A stretch of 64,000 nucleotides of DNA from Palsa-504 sp963808315 (GCA_963808315.1 CAWEFK010000004.1:62001-126000), one strand, 5' to 3'. Numbered from the stretch's first letter, positions 45,499 through 55,052 are shown. Program-made: numbers and translations. The notes: generated by a model from the letters alone, not told the origin.

Positions 45499-46168
45499 CT
45501 ACCGTACGTAGAAAAGCACCCAGAAGATCAGCGCGACCACGGCCAGGTAGTTCCAGACGACGGTGAACGAGCTGAGCGACGCCTGGAAGCGCTGGACGTT
45601 GAACGCCTCACTGTAGGTGGGCGGCTGCTCGACGAACGAGATCTCCGGTATCGAGCGAGCACGCATGAACAATATCTCCAGCCATATCATCGCGCAGAGC
45701 CAGACGGTCAACGCGACCGGGTAGAACCCGACGAAGACACTGGCGAAGCCCGACTGGCCCGGCTGGAACGGCAGCGTTGAGCAGCTCCGCGATCTGCAGC
45801 GCGACCGCCGAGACGCCGAGCACCAACGCGGCCAGCGCCGCCCGCGCCCACGGGTTCTTCTTCCCGGCCTTGATCCGCTGCAGTCCGACGGTCTGCACGA
45901 TCGCGCTCACCACGATCAGCCCCGTGATCAGGGCTCCGTAGTACATGTGCGGAGGCGTGGTGGAACTCGGGAGCCACAGCTGATGGGAGTTCGCCGACTG
46001 CAGGTAGAAGTAGGCGAACGCGAACGCGCCGAACAGGAACGATAGCCCGCCGATGGCGAGCCGGGAGCCCGTCCAGGCCGCGTTGAGCGCGGCCTCGTGG
46101 TAGAACGCCTGCTCCTCGACGGCCCGGGTGGCCGCCTCTTCGCTGCCGGCTTCGGCTAGGTCAGCCAC
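45499..46168 (-). CDS. ctaE: Cytochrome c oxidase subunit III, one apparent indel
   Basis: Helices WTGSRLAIGGLSFLFGAFAFAY-type, GALITGLIVVSAIVQTVGL and AALVLGVSAVALQIAELL are in one frame. After a break at about 45777-45781 the protein continues TLPFQPGQSGFASVFVGFYP, then ALTVWLCAMIWLEILFM and YLAVVALIFWVLFYV. Joined length is about 223 residues, right for subunit III. Both sides are strongly conserved, so this is most likely a sequence indel, not a split gene. It starts 3 bases after ctaD. Confidence 0.88.
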
Positions 46169-46171
46169 TAC

Positions 46172-48126
46172 TCAGGCCTCCGTTCCTGCGAGGGCACCGC
46201 TGATCACTCCGGCAGGCGGGTTCAGGTCGGCGACCGGCAGCGCCTTGGGGTCGCCGTACTCATACGGGCCGGACAGCACCACCGGGATGTGCGCGAAGTT
46301 GTTCGGCGGCGGCGGCGAGGAGACCTGCCATTCCAGGCCGCGGGCCCGCCACGGGTTGCCGACCTCACGTACTCGCCAGAACAAGGTCGACATGACGAAG
46401 TTGAACAGGAAGATGAGCATCGACACCCCGAGGAGGAACGCCGAGATCGACACCCAGTCGTTCAGCGTCTCCAGGTTGCGGGCGTATTCGAACACCCGTC
46501 GCGGCTGGCCCAGCTGGCCGACCGCGAACAGTGGCATGAAGGTGGAGTTGAAGAAGATGAACATGGTCCAGAAGTGGAGCTTGCCGAGCTTCTCGTTCAG
46601 CCTGATCCCCATCATCTTGGGCAGCCAATAGTAGATGCCGCCGAAGAAGGCGAAGATCAGCCCGCCCATGATCGTGTAATGGAAGTGCGCCATGACGAAG
46701 AACGAACCGTGGCTCGTCGTGTCCGCGGGCACGTCGGACAGGAGCACGCCGGAGATCCCGCCGAACAGGAAGTTGACGTACATGCCCATGGCGAACAGCA
46801 TCGGCACCGTCAGCCGGATCTTGGCCTTCCAGAACGTGCCCATCGCGACCAGGTAGATGAAGCCGGTCGGGATGGAGATCAGCTCGGTGGTCAGCATGAA
46901 CAGCGGCCGCATGTCCGGGTCCATGCCGGAGTCGAACAGGTGGTGCTGCCAGACGAAGAAGGACAGGATCGCCACCCCGAGCATGCCCGCCGCGGCGATC
47001 TTGTAGCCGAACAGCGGCTTGCGGCAGAACACCGGGATGATCTCCGAGACGATGCCGAATCCGGGCAGCGCCAGGATGTACACCTCCGGGTGGCCGAAGA
47101 ACCAGAACAGGTCCTCGTACAGGTAGTTGCTCCCGCCCAGCTGGTTGACGAAGAACGCCGTCTGCGCGGTCCGGTCCGTGATGATCATGTACATGCCGGC
47201 CACGAGCACCGGCGCGGCCAGGATCAGCAAGAAGCCCGTGGTGAGCATGGCCCAGACGAAGACCGGCAGCCGACTCCAGCGCATGCCGGGGGCCCGGTAG
47301 CAGATGATCGTCACGACCAGGTTGAAGGCGGCCAGGATGGCCGAGATGCCCATCAGGCCGAAGGCGATCGCGTAGCCGTCCATGCCCGCGCCGGCCTGGA
47401 TGGACAGCGGCGCGTAGCCGGTCCAGCCGGTCGGGAATCCGCCCATCAGCACGCTCGAGAGCAAGATGACGAACGCGCACGGGGTCAGCCAGAATGACAG
47501 CGCCTCGACCCGGGGAACGCCACCCGCTTCGAGCCGATCATCAGCGGCACCAGGTAGTTCCCGAGCGGCCCCATGACGACCGAGGTCATCATCATCATCA
47601 TCATGGTGCCGTGCTCGCCGACCACCTCGAGATAGGCGCTCGGGGTGAGCAGATGGTAGCTCGGTGACAGCAGCTCGGCCCGGATCGCCATCGCGAACAG
47701 GCCGCCGGCGAGGAAGTAGCCGATCATCGCGAACAGGTACTGGATGCCGACCACCTTGTGGTCCAGGGAGTACCTGAAGTACTTGAACAGGTCGTCTCCG
47801 ACGTGGCCCTCGCCCGCCCCGGTGACCGGCCGCCCGAGCATCTGCTGGACCGTGTCGTTGAACACGCCCAGCCCGATCAGCCAGCCGAGGATGCCGAAGA
47901 GGTAGCCGAGGACGATCGGGGTGTCGTTGCTGTCCGAGAGCGGGAGCTGCTGGTAGCCGCTGGAGATGGCGTTGCCGAGCAGGTGTCCGAGCGCATACCC
48001 GATAATCGCGCCGATCAGCGCGGTGTGCGCGGCCGGGCGCAGCCACCAGGGCCGCGCCTTCGGCGCCGCGGCAGGCTCACGTCCGTCCGGTACCTGCGCG
48101 CTTTCCGGCTGGATCTCGATGGCCAT
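46172..48126 (-). CDS. ctaD: Cytochrome c oxidase subunit I, one apparent indel
   Basis: About 651 residues. Heme-copper motifs: GEHGT for a low-spin heme ligand, WFFGHPEVYILALPGFG (CuB His and cross-linked Tyr), WQHHLFDSGMD and VMAHFHYTIMGG (CuB and heme a3 ligands). The frame breaks in the run of four G at 47512-47515; one added base restores KRVAFPRVEALSFWLTP. The segment after the first His ligand reads MMMMMM, encoded by six ATG triplets, where other oxidases have mixed hydrophobic residues. The N-terminus has extra helices (LIGAIIGYALGHLLG, VLGYLFGILGWLIGL) before the usual first helix. Core gene, so a real null is unlikely. Confidence 0.93.
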
Positions 48127-48155
48127 CTACGTTTACCTCGCTACCTTCCGCCGGA

Positions 48156-49088
48156 TCATGGCTGCTCGGGGTCGTTCGGGTTGTAGTAGCCGCCGCCGGC
48201 GCCGCCGATGCCCAGCTGCCCAAGGACCTTGCCCAGGTTGGCAATGTCGGTGGGGTCGTAGGTCAGGGCGTAGGGCGGCAGCGTCTTGGTCACCGAGGCG
48301 AGCTGCGTCTGCGTCTGGTGCGCCCACGTCTGGAACGCGGACACCGAGACGACCTTCCCGTAGTTGAACATCGCGCCGTGCCACAGCCCGCAGAGCTCGG
48401 AGCAGCGGACCACGAAGCCGCCGGCGTGCTTGGCCGTGGTGTAGACGACGTCGTTCACGCCGGGGTTGGCGTCGGCCTTCACCCCGAGCTGATAGGCCCA
48501 GAAGCTGTGGATGACGTCGAGCGAGGTGACGTTGAACTGGACCGGCTCGTTGACCGGTAGCTCAAGCTGCGTAGTCTCGAACCCCCCGAACTGCGGGTAC
48601 CGGTAGGTCCACGCCCACTGCTGGCCGATGACCTGCACTTCCAGTATGTTGCCGGAGGCCGGCTTCCAGATCGGCTGCGGGCCCTCGCCGGCGCCCGCGC
48701 CCTGCACGGTCACCAGCTCGACGGTGCCGAAGACGGCCAGCGCGACCACGATCGCGCTGGTCACCGCGATCCAGGTCAGCTGGATCTTGGTGTTGCCGTG
48801 GATCGGCGGCCCGTCGGTCTCGTCGCCGTCCTTGGCCCGCCAGAAGGTCAGCGCGTAGCCGAAGTAGATCAGCACGCCGAGCACGACGGGCGTCGCGATC
48901 GTGCCGAGGACCTGGGTGTCGAACTGCTGATTGGCGGCCGAACTCGACATGGCGCCGGGGGGCAGGTGCGGGCCCCAGACGAAGTAGACGAGCGGGCAGC
49001 AGACGACGCTGGCCACCACCCACAGGATCAGCAGCCGCAGCCCGTGTCGCGGTTCGGCTACGGCTACGGCTGGCGCCTCGGCGGCCAT
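48156..49088 (-). CDS. ctaC: Cytochrome c oxidase subunit II
   Basis: A 310-residue membrane protein: two helices (LLILWVVASVVCCPLVYFVW; TIATPVVLGVLIYFGYALTFW), then the cupredoxin domain. CuA ligands are visible: His in DVIHSFWAY and Cys/Cys/His/Met in CSELCGLWHGAM. It accepts electrons from cytochrome c or the bc1 complex. No covalent heme motif is fused. The ATG at 49088 overlaps the stop of the upstream cupredoxin-like gene (ATGA), so they are translated together. Confidence 0.95.
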   Translation of the reverse strand: MAAEAPAVAVAEPRHGLRLLILWVVASVVCCPLVYFVWGPHLPPGAMSSSAANQQFDTQVLGTIATPVVLGVLIYFGYALTFWRAKDGDETDGPPIHGNTKIQLTWIAVTSAIVVALAVFGTVELVTVQGAGAGEGPQPIWKPASGNILEVQVIGQQWAWTYRYPQFGGFETTQLELPVNEPVQFNVTSLDVIHSFWAYQLGVKADANPGVNDVVYTTAKHAGGFVVRCSELCGLWHGAMFNYGKVVSVSAFQTWAHQTQTQLASVTKTLPPYALTYDPTDIANLGKVLGQLGIGGAGGGYYNPNDPEQP

Positions 49089-49771
49089 CAGGTCTGCACC
49101 TCCATCTGCCCGCTCATGTAACCCGGCGTCGCCATCGGGCCGCCGTTTCCGTCCACGTAACCGCCGCCGCACGGGACAATGCACTGCCAGCGGAACGTCC
49201 CGCCCTTGGCCGGAGTCATGAAGCTGAAGGTCACCACCTCATGCGGGCCGCTCGTGCACGGCGAGCTGCCGCAGAGGGCGTTTTCTTCATTCAGCGTCGG
49301 CGGTGAGGCGATCGGCACGTTGATGCCGAGGCCCGCCATCGTGAACGTGTGCTGCACGTTGCATCCCGCCCACGAGTTCAGCAAGGACATCGCCTTGCCG
49401 TCCACGTACTCGACGCCGCCGAGCGTGCCGGTGACCTGGCCCCAGACCGGATTGCGCAGCGGCGTGCAGCCGTCGTAGCCCTCGATCGTGATGTTCACCT
49501 TGGTCGCCGCGGGCACCGCGAAGTAGGTGGTGTGCACCCACTGCTTGGTCCGCGGGTCCTGGATGAAGTACGACACCCAGTCCGGCTTATTGGTGATCGT
49601 GTTCTGCGGGTCGGTCTGCAGGACCACGTTGACCTGCCCGCCGCTGGCGTACGGGGTGTAGTCCTCGAGCGGTGGGCTGGAGCCGATGAAGTGGATGGCG
49701 ACGAAGGCCACGGCCGCGACGACCGCGACAAACGCGATCAGTAGCGTCGTGACCCGGGCCGGCAGTGACAC
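49088..49771 (-). CDS. Membrane-anchored cupredoxin-like protein, second CuA-like candidate
   Basis: A 227-residue protein with one N-terminal helix (VTTLLIAFVAVVAAVAFVAI) and a beta-rich extracytoplasmic domain. Possible copper ligands: His in NVQHTFTMAG, Cys-x3-Cys in WQCIVPCGGG, and Met in PGYMSGQM. The order His...CxxxC...Met resembles a CuA loop, but the usual second His is not visible. First gene of the oxidase operon and coupled to ctaC. It may be a copper chaperone, an electron entry protein or an accessory subunit; I do not recognise a named family. Confidence 0.65.
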   Translation of the reverse strand: MSLPARVTTLLIAFVAVVAAVAFVAIHFIGSSPPLEDYTPYASGGQVNVVLQTDPQNTITNKPDWVSYFIQDPRTKQWVHTTYFAVPAATKVNITIEGYDGCTPLRNPVWGQVTGTLGGVEYVDGKAMSLLNSWAGCNVQHTFTMAGLGINVPIASPPTLNEENALCGSSPCTSGPHEVVTFSFMTPAKGGTFRWQCIVPCGGGYVDGNGGPMATPGYMSGQMEVQT

Positions 49772-50410
49772 CGGTTACCACCTCGTTTCTCTCGACACGC
49801 GATGCACACGGTTGCAGCGGCTTCCTCCTGCCATCGCCGACTGGATCGGCAGGCTGGCTTCATCCGGAGTCTGCAGGCACGATGCCACGTTCCGCACCTG
49901 ATGGTGGCGGTGGAACGAATCGGGCGCAACAGCCCGGGGCTTGAATGACAAAATTGTCATCTACCCTCGGCCCCGAACCAGGCCGGTGCCCGCGCCTGCC
50001 CCGCAGGGACGCCCTGAAAACGAGTTCGTCCGCACGATCGAACTCACTTAGGGCCCTCGCGATTACGTTCCGTAGCCGTGGTGAAGGAGTCGGCGCCCTG
50101 ACCGGCTTGCGGCTCGCCTGGACGGACATTCCCGCACCTCAGAAGCTTGCACCCGGCCCGGCAGGTCCGGACAGAACACCGTCCGCAATCGTTTGTTACG
50201 TAAAAAGGTGTATTTGGGATACAGCTCTGTAACAGATCCGAGGCATCCGGGGTGAACTCTTGACCGGCATGTCCCCGAAGTAGAAGCATCGGACCTGGGC
50301 ACAGGGGGTTATATAGGACAAAGTCCATGGTTACGTGGAGTAACATGCCTGGTGGCATGGCTGCCCGGCACCATGCGGAAACAGCGATGTCCATAATCGG
50401 CGAAGAGGCG
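49772..50410. promoter_or_regulatory. Divergent promoter region of oxidase and regulator operons
   Basis: No gene supported. It contains the perfect dyad ATGACAA-AA-TTGTCAT (49945-49960), about 175 bp before the oxidase operon. AT-richer blocks near 50190-50230 and 50300-50330 could be promoters for the response regulator. The dyad is the strongest operator candidate in this part of the window. Confidence 0.55.
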
Positions 50411-51178
50411 ATGACCGCGCAGGAAGTGGCTCAAGTCAGCTTTCGCCAGCCAGCGGACGTGGTGGCCGGCCGGATCCTCGTGGCCGACGACGAGCCAGGG
50501 ATCCGGGCCTTTATCGGTCGCGCGCTGGCCGCAGCGGGTTACACGGCCGATTTCGCCGCGACCGGAGCGGAGGCGCTACGGCAGGCTCTGATCAACTCCT
50601 ACGATCTCGTGATCCTGGACCTCGTCATGCCGGACCTAGCCGGTCAGGTGGTTCTCGAACGTCTCCTGGCGGTCCGCCCCGAGCAGGCGGTGCTCGTCCT
50701 TTCGTGCCGGGCGGACGTCGCCTCCAAGGTGGATTGCCTGGAACGGGGCGCCCAGGACTACCTGACCAAGCCGTTCTCGCTGGCCGAGCTGCTGGCCCGG
50801 GTCAGGGTCAGGGTCCGCGGCGGAGAGAACGGCCACACCCGGGCGGCGGAGCACGACCACGAGCGGGAGCACGGCCACGACCGGGCCGGCGAGATCGTCA
50901 GGGCCGGCCGTCTCACCCTGGACGTCGGGCGGCTGGTCGCCGATATCGGGGCCGGCGCCGTGCCGTTGACCAGGCTCGAGTTCCTGCTGCTGCGCGAGCT
51001 GGCCGAACATGCCGGCCAATCCGTCCCGAAGGGTCAGCTGCTGGCCACGGTCTGGGGCTACGACTTCGACCCGGGCTCCAACGTCGTCGACGTGTGCGTG
51101 CGGCGGTTGCGATCCAAGTTGGGCTTCGGCCTGATCAAGACGGTCCGCGGTGAGGGCTACCAGCTTGCCGACCACTGA
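50411..51178 (+). CDS. OmpR/PhoB-family response regulator
   Basis: Receiver domain with acidic pair in ILVADDEPGIRAF, phosphoacceptor Asp in LVILDLVMPDLAG and Lys in DYLTKPFSLAELLARV. A His-rich linker (AAEHDHEREHGHDRAGE) precedes the winged-helix output domain (VPLTRLEFLLLRELAEHAGQ, VVDVCVRRLRSKLG). The His/Glu/Asp linker could bind metal. Start uncertain: several in-frame ATGs from 50327; 50411 has GAAGAGG upstream and leaves the usual short leader. Overlaps the kinase by 29 bases. Confidence 0.92.
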   Translation: MTAQEVAQVSFRQPADVVAGRILVADDEPGIRAFIGRALAAAGYTADFAATGAEALRQALINSYDLVILDLVMPDLAGQVVLERLLAVRPEQAVLVLSCRADVASKVDCLERGAQDYLTKPFSLAELLARVRVRVRGGENGHTRAAEHDHEREHGHDRAGEIVRAGRLTLDVGRLVADIGAGAVPLTRLEFLLLRELAEHAGQSVPKGQLLATVWGYDFDPGSNVVDVCVRRLRSKLGFGLIKTVRGEGYQLADH

Positions 51179-52382
51179 CGGGAGACCGGTCGGCCGCCTA
51201 TCCGGGCTGGGCCGGTTCGCGGTCAGGTTGAGCTGGCCGTTCCGGCCCTGGTGGCTCGATGCTGGGTGGGCGGTCTTTTCCGCGATCAACCTGGTGGCCA
51301 TCTTCGCCATGCCGGGCTGGGAGACCATTCCCTTCCACTTCATCTGGATCAGCGTCACGCTGGTCTACGGGTTTCGAACCTGGGCGCCCAAGCCCACCCT
51401 GGCGGTTCTCGCCGTCGTGATGGCGGCGACCAGCGCGGGGATCGGCCTGGATGTCGTGCGCGGTGCCGAGCCGGGCGTTGAACTCACCGAGGTTCCGCTG
51501 ATGGCGGCCATGTTCTTGGCCATGGTCTGGCACGCCCGGCGCAAACTCGCCGCGGAGCAGGAGTCTGTTCTGGTCAGCCAGGAGAACGGCCGACTGCTCG
51601 CCACCCAGCGCAGGTTTCTCCAGGACGCCTCCCATCAGCTCCGCACTCCGATCACCATCGCGCTCGGGCACGCCGAGCTGCTCGCCCGCGGCCTGACCGG
51701 CCGGCAGGAGGGAAACGACATCCAGGTCATCCTGGGCGAGCTGAACCGGCTGCGGCGGATCTCCGAGCGGCTGCTCGTCATCGCCGCCTCAGAAGATCCC
51801 GAGTTCCTGCATCCCGAGGCGGTCCCGCTCGACAACTTCACCATGGAGATCCTGCGCAAGTGGCGGCCGACCGCCGATCGCCGCTGGCAGCTCGGCCGGC
51901 TGGACAAGGCCACCGTGCAGGCGGACAAGGAGCGCCTTGAACTGGCGATCGACGCGCTGCTTGAGAACGCGGTACGGCACACCGCCGACCACGACATCAT
52001 CAAGCTGTCGGTGATCGCCTCCGGTCCCGGTCTCCCGGTCCGGATGATCGTTTCCGACGGCGGGCGGGGCATTCCCGACGACCAGCTAAGGCACATATTC
52101 GACCGGTTCGGCAGCGGGGACAGCGGCCATCCCCGCGGCACCGGGCTCGGGCTAGCGCTGGTCCGCGCGGTCGCGCGCGCCCACGGCGGTGAGGTCCTGG
52201 TCCGCAGCCGCCCGGGGGTGGGCAGCGAGTTCGAGCTTCTGCTGCCCGCGGCCCAGGGGCCGCCGGCCCTGGGACCCACCGTCCTCGCGATGGCGACACC
52301 GGCCGGCGGGGAGGCCTCCGGTGGCACACTGGCACAAACCGGTGACCGCAGTTCCAGGAACGAGCCGGCCGGCGCGGGGTGA
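51150..52382 (+). CDS. Membrane sensor histidine kinase
   Basis: A 410-residue protein. Helices (WAVFSAINLVAIFAMPG, FHFIWISVTLVYGF, TLAVLAVVMAATSAGIGLDV) form a compact sensor without a large external loop. HisKA has the phosphoacceptor in DASHQLRTPITIALGHAELL, and the ATPase shows LLENAVRHTAD, DGGRGIPDDQL and GTGLGLALV. It partners the overlapping OmpR-type regulator. The intramembrane sensing layout, next to oxidase and TlpA genes, suggests a redox or envelope cue. Confidence 0.92.
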   Translation: MRATSLPTTDGRPVGRLSGLGRFAVRLSWPFRPWWLDAGWAVFSAINLVAIFAMPGWETIPFHFIWISVTLVYGFRTWAPKPTLAVLAVVMAATSAGIGLDVVRGAEPGVELTEVPLMAAMFLAMVWHARRKLAAEQESVLVSQENGRLLATQRRFLQDASHQLRTPITIALGHAELLARGLTGRQEGNDIQVILGELNRLRRISERLLVIAASEDPEFLHPEAVPLDNFTMEILRKWRPTADRRWQLGRLDKATVQADKERLELAIDALLENAVRHTADHDIIKLSVIASGPGLPVRMIVSDGGRGIPDDQLRHIFDRFGSGDSGHPRGTGLGLALVRAVARAHGGEVLVRSRPGVGSEFELLLPAAQGPPALGPTVLAMATPAGGEASGGTLAQTGDRSSRNEPAGAG

Positions 52383-52392
52383 ACAGGAGACG

Positions 52393-53071
52393 ATGAGCAC
52401 GGATGAGCAGAGCACGGTGAAGCAGGACGCGCTGAACCAGGCCGCGGGCGGACACGGCCGCGGGTGACACGGCCGCGGGTGACACGGCCGCGGGTGACAC
52501 GGTCGCGGGGCTGCTGACGTGGCGCGGCGCGATCGGTGAGACCTGGCGGTCGGCGGCCAGGCACAAGGTGGCCGCCACTGTCATCGCGCTCTGCGTCGTC
52601 GCTTCGCTGGCCGGTATCGCCCTAGCTAACTTGGGCTCAGGCCCGGCTGGGCCGGCCGCGGACCCGGCGGCGGCGGCCTTCAGCCTCCCGGCACTCGGCC
52701 ATTCCGGCCAGCAGATCTCACTCGCCGGCTACTCGGGCCGGCCGGTCATCGTGAACTTTTTCGCGTCCTGGTGCGGTCCTTGCCAGCAGGAGACGCCGCT
52801 GCTCGCCAAGTTCGACCGCACCAGCCAGGTGGCCCTGGTCGGGCTGGACGAGAACGATGTCATGAGCAACGCGATGTCGTTCACCCGCGCCAAGGGAGTC
52901 ACCTATCCGGTCGGGTGGGATCCGCACTTCATCGCCGCGAACGCTTACGGTGTCGTCGCACTGCCGCAGACGTTCTTCCTCAATGCCAAGCACCGCATCG
53001 TCGATCGCATCTTCGGCGCAGTGACGCTCGCCGACCTACGTAAGGGCATCGCGCTAGCCACAAGGAGCTGA
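52393..53071 (+). CDS. TlpA/ResA-like membrane thioredoxin, one apparent indel
   Basis: The thioredoxin motif WCGPC is in VNFFASWCGPCQQETPLLAKF; it is preceded by a membrane anchor (AATVIALCVVASLAGIAL) and followed by YGVVALPQTFFL with the cis-Pro. The start is ATG 52393 after AGGAG; the frame breaks near 52450 inside 15-bp repeats (DTAAG), then continues to the anchor. Family members reduce cytochrome c or CuA cysteines outside the membrane. Its place 10 bases after the kinase and opposite the oxidase genes fits CuA maturation. Confidence 0.88.
52447..52508 (+). repeat. Four 15-bp tandem repeats (DTAAG)
   Basis: gacacggccgcgggt repeated four times, the last changed to gacacggtcgcgggg. It encodes the linker before the TlpA membrane anchor and contains the apparent frame break. 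Confidence 0.9.
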
Positions 53072-53075
53072 TCGG

Positions 53076-53705
53076 GTGAGTACTCCCACCACTGCCGGCC
53101 AGCCGCCGTACGTGCCGATCAGGTCCGGCGGCTGGCCGGTCCGGCGCACCCCGATGTGGGCTCTACTCGCACTGGTGCTGCTGGGCGGTGCGGCCGTGCT
53201 CGTTTCGCTGTCGCATAAGCCCTCGAACGCGCAGCAGGCCGCTGACCTCAACTCGTACATGAAGGACATGAACGCGGCCGTCGAGTCCTGCGCCGGAGGC
53301 GTCACGGAGTCACAGCAGGCGCTAGATGCGATCGAAGCCGGCTCGCAAGGCAGCCTGAAGACCATCCTCGGCATGGTCAACTACAACGCGGCGAACTGCT
53401 CGCCCGCCAACAACGAGTCGCTGGCCGACCTCACCCAATATCAGGTGGGTGAATCCCTGGCCCGTTTCAACCTGCAGAACTGCGCTGACGACTTCGTGAC
53501 CTGGTCCTTCGACGCCGAAGCGGTGCAGACGGACATGGCCAGCGTGATAACCGCGCGGAACGCCTCCGCCCGCACCGCGGCCCACGCGGCGCTTCAGCGT
53601 GACCTGCGCACGCTCAACGCGGAGCGGGCGACGATCTACTCGATCCTGCGCTCCGCCGAGCAGGCGCTGTCCGATCACACGGCGCTGCCCCCCCTGACGA
53701 GCTAA
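53076..53705 (+). CDS. Single-pass membrane protein of unknown function in TlpA operon
   Basis: A 209-residue protein: helix MWALLALVLLGGAAVLVSL, then an extracytoplasmic helical domain with three Cys (VESCAGGVTE, ANCSPANN, LQNCADDF). GTG start eight bases after AAGGAG, five bases past the TlpA stop. No family recognised. Its Cys residues could be TlpA substrates (inference). Confidence 0.7.
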   Translation: MSTPTTAGQPPYVPIRSGGWPVRRTPMWALLALVLLGGAAVLVSLSHKPSNAQQAADLNSYMKDMNAAVESCAGGVTESQQALDAIEAGSQGSLKTILGMVNYNAANCSPANNESLADLTQYQVGESLARFNLQNCADDFVTWSFDAEAVQTDMASVITARNASARTAAHAALQRDLRTLNAERATIYSILRSAEQALSDHTALPPLTS

Positions 53706-53931
53706 GCCGGGTCGGGTGGCCCGATTCCGGTTGACCGGTGATGCGGTCATCTCCCTTTGCGCTTCGGCTGGTCAAAGATCGGATTTCGACTCGTGTGGCA
53801 CCGGCCAGAGCTCGGCCGGGCAGCCCGGTGGCCTGATCCCACCGAACCAGCTTGGCCTGCCCATGTCGAATGCTGGCCGCGGGCTCCGACTACCAGGCGA
53901 GACGCTCTGCCGATCCAGTGAGGAGCTAGAA

Positions 53932-54396
53932 ATGGCTACTACTACCACCTCCATGCCAGCCAGCACGTCCGGCGGCACCGCGGTCCGCGCCCGGCGGCCA
54001 GTGTCCCAGGTGAGCATCGCCGCGGGGGCAGCCGCCCTGGCCGTCATCGAGGCCTACGGGGCGATCGCGCACGCCGCGGGCGTCCCGCTGCGGGCCGCCG
54101 CGTTCGGCGCGCACACCGCCACCCAGGTCAACGCCGGATGGCTGGCGTTCGGCGTGGCCCTCGGCACGTTCTGGGGGACCGTGCTCGCGGTCGTCGTCGC
54201 CCGCCGCGTAGCACGGCCGGCGCGGGCTTTCCTGGCCACCACGCTGCCGCTGCTCACGCTGTCGCTGGCCGGCCCGCTGACCGCACACGCCACGGCCGCG
54301 ACCAAGGTCACGCTGGCCTGCGGCCACCTGATCGCCGCCGCGATCATCATCCCGGTGGTGACTCGCCGCCTCGCCGTCGTTCGCCGCGCGCGTTAA
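53932..54396 (+). CDS. DUF6069-type small membrane protein
   Basis: A 154-residue protein with four helices (IAAGAAALAVIEAYGAIAHA, GWLAFGVALGTFWGTVLAVV, LPLLTLSLAGPLTA, ACGHLIAAAIIIPVV) and a basic tail. DUF6069 proteins are common in actinobacteria; function unknown. Start ATG after GAGGAG. Hairpin terminator follows. Confidence 0.8.
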   Translation: MATTTTSMPASTSGGTAVRARRPVSQVSIAAGAAALAVIEAYGAIAHAAGVPLRAAAFGAHTATQVNAGWLAFGVALGTFWGTVLAVVVARRVARPARAFLATTLPLLTLSLAGPLTAHATAATKVTLACGHLIAAAIIIPVVTRRLAVVRRAR

Positions 54397-54419
54397 CAGA
54401 TGGCACCGGACGAGGAGAA

Positions 54420-54448
54420 GCCCCTGCCGCGGTATCTGCGGCAGGGGC
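54420..54448. terminator. Hairpin terminator
   Basis: GCCCCTGCCGC-GGTATCT-GCGGCAGGGGC: perfect 11-bp GC-rich stem, seven-base loop, between convergent small membrane-protein genes; no U tract. Probably bidirectional. Confidence 0.8.
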
Positions 54449-54593
54449 CTCCACGACTCGGCGGAGAGTCTCCAGGCCGACATCGCGCCAGGCTCCGCCT
54501 TGCTCCGGCCACGCGACCGGTAAAGGCAGCAGGCGCCGGCAGCCGCCCAACCATCAACTCTGCAGGTCAGCCAGGGCCTCAGACAAGCTGCAC

Positions 54594-55052
54594 CTAAGCC
54601 GGGTGCTTGCGCGACCTGCTGACGGCACCGGCCACCCCGGTCAGGCCGAAGACCAGGCCGCCGTGCCACAAGCCGCTCAGCACCGGGTGGATGATCCCGC
54701 CCCCGGTCACCACGGAAAGCACGAGCGCGATCGCGGCGCAGGCGAGCGCGGGCATGACCGCGAAGCGCCAGGGATTACTCCTGGCCCAGCGGATGGCCCG
54801 GGTCGGCCGGGACCGCCAGAGGGCACCGGCCGCGGCCACCACGAAGAAGGCCACCGCGCCCAGGGCTAGCGAACCGCTCAGGCCGCTCAGGCCCAGGCCG
54901 CTGCCGATGACGTGCAGGCCCAGGTCGCCTACCGCCACCACCCCGCCGGTCACGGTCGCCGCCGTCCATGGCGCGGCCGACATGGCGGCACCGGAAACCG
55001 ACATCTCCTCGCGCCGGGACAGATCACGATCACTTTGCGTCGGCGTGGACAT
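54594..55052 (-). CDS. Small four-helix membrane protein
   Basis: A 152-residue protein (ATG 55052; MSTPTQSDRDLSRR start) with about four helices (GGVVAVGDLGLHVIGSG, LALGAVAFFVVAAAGAL, FAVMPALACAAIALVLSVVT, GLVFGLTGVAGAVS). Overall plan resembles the neighbouring DUF6069 protein, but I see no clear sequence identity. Function unknown. Confidence 0.65.
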   Translation of the reverse strand: MSTPTQSDRDLSRREEMSVSGAAMSAAPWTAATVTGGVVAVGDLGLHVIGSGLGLSGLSGSLALGAVAFFVVAAAGALWRSRPTRAIRWARSNPWRFAVMPALACAAIALVLSVVTGGGIIHPVLSGLWHGGLVFGLTGVAGAVSRSRKHPA

